This document shows positions 5,006-5,145 of a DNA stretch of 5,145 nt, in pieces; position 1 is the first letter of the stretch, and every line of letters starts with the position of its first letter. The stretch is from positions 1 to 5,145 of the forward strand of contig CADBUT010000139.1 in the NCBI GenBank assembly GCA_902797925.1. The letters run 5' to 3'. The stretch comes from an uncultured Spirochaetaceae bacterium (GTDB lineage Bacteria; Spirochaetota; Spirochaetia; Treponematales; Treponemataceae). The notes under the pieces were generated by a model. The model was not told the origin of the DNA, searched no databases, and saw nothing but the letters and a program-made list of their open reading frames with translations. Both the position numbers and the translations under genes were made by a program.

Positions 5006-5052
5006 GGGTTTGCAGATAAAGCTTTTTCGTAGATTAAGCTTAATGCAAACCC
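5006..5052. repeat. Two-tier stem-loop containing the right arm of the 12-bp repeat
   Basis: GGGTTTGCA (5006-5014) pairs with TGCAAACCC (5044-5052). Inside it AAGCTT (5019-5024) pairs with AAGCTT (5036-5041) around an 11-base loop. The right arm of the 12-bp inverted repeat (5029-5040) lies in this inner part, so pairing with the distant left arm would compete with this local fold. Confidence 0.65.
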
Positions 5053-5074
5053 GGCAGTCTATGTGTATCAGCTA

Positions 5075-5131
5075 AAACGGAACCTTGTGCACCAGTTACA
5101 AGATTTGCCGTAAGGCAAATCTTGGCCGTTT
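5075..5131. repeat. 11-bp perfect stem-loop inside a wider inverted repeat
   Basis: CAAGATTTGCC (5099-5109) pairs with GGCAAATCTTG (5114-5124) around a GTAA loop, the strongest single stem in the window. AAACGG (5075-5080) and CCGTTT (5126-5131) can close an outer helix with an asymmetric internal loop. No U-run follows on either strand. It shares the CAAG...CTTG ends with the 4978-5003 hairpin. Confidence 0.7.
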
Positions 5132-5145
5132 CGCTAGATTAACTC

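Larger units (their letters stand above)
4799..5040. repeat. 12-bp inverted repeat bracketing a GC-rich structured element
   Basis: AGCTTAATCTAC (4799-4810) and GTAGATTAAGCT (5029-5040) are exact reverse complements. They bracket about 240 bases that are distinctly GC-richer than their surroundings. No transposase or other convincing protein lies between them. A related motif (TTTCGCTAGATTAACT) recurs at the right edge of the window. This could be the boundary of a small non-autonomous element, or the base of a very large stem. Confidence 0.5.
4729..5145. other. Gene-free region: AT-rich upstream part, then GC-rich hairpin array
   Basis: No reading frame here looks protein-coding. About 4729-4798 is the AT-rich flank of the hpf promoter. 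From about 4799 to the window edge the sequence is a continuous series of stem-loops, with 55-58% GC at 4861-4980 against about 23% at 4681-4740. The two longest frames (4839-5075 plus, 4807-4992 minus) overlap the palindromes on opposite strands and are best explained by them. The right boundary is cut by the window. Confidence 0.6.

Noticed and set aside
4839..5075. 78-residue plus-strand reading frame in the hairpin array
   Set aside because: It runs through the two arms of the palindrome, has no ribosome-binding site and shows no domain I recognise. Its openness is explained by the GC-rich repeat sequence.
4799..5145. Integron attC sites (Treponema denticola carries a chromosomal integron)
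   Set aside because: The folded shape is suggestive, but I found no paired RYYYAAC and GTTRRRY core sites at the palindrome ends and no cassette gene between them.
4799..5145. CRISPR array or tRNA gene
   Set aside because: No regularly spaced identical repeats with unique spacers, and no tRNA T-loop GTTCRA or cloverleaf. The repeats are self-complementary, not direct.

Overview
The window looks like a chromosomal piece of a spirochaete, most likely a Treponema of moderate GC. The reasons are an HPr kinase (hprK) next to HPr (ptsH) with no sugar permease in sight, a PC4/YdbC-type protein, and a cytidylate kinase-like protein whose N-terminus resembles Treponema proteins I recall. The genus call is an inference from gene content; no rRNA or other marker gene is present.

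Left part (1-1236). The N-terminal 74 codons of a cytidylate kinase-like protein run off the left edge on the minus strand. Divergent from it are a Nudix hydrolase of the ADP-ribose pyrophosphatase type and then a 74-residue PC4/YdbC-like single-stranded nucleic-acid-binding protein with its own strong promoter.

Middle (1274-4632), all on the minus strand. In transcription order these are hpf (ribosome hibernation), an intrinsic terminator, then a compact four-gene unit hprK-ptsH-lexA-holA with gaps of 16, 16 and -1 bases. The hpf-hprK-HPr order recalls the PTS-Ntr neighbourhood of proteobacteria (rpoN-hpf-ptsN-hprK-npr). Here the metabolic-state kinase/HPr pair is apparently co-transcribed with the SOS repressor LexA and the clamp-loader delta subunit. 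LexA has all catalytic landmarks, but its expected Ala-Gly cleavage bond reads Val-Gly. Two small inverted repeats just upstream of lexA are candidate operators.

Right part (about 4729-5145). This is gene-free. After an AT-rich promoter region for hpf, the composition jumps from about 23% GC (4681-4740) to 55-58% GC (4861-4980). The sequence there becomes a train of consecutive hairpins: a 111-base concentric imperfect palindrome, then three further strong stem-loops. A 12-bp inverted repeat brackets most of it, and its motif recurs near the right edge. It looks like a palindromic repeat element or a structured RNA locus. I could not assign it to a named family, and it is the least explained part of the window.
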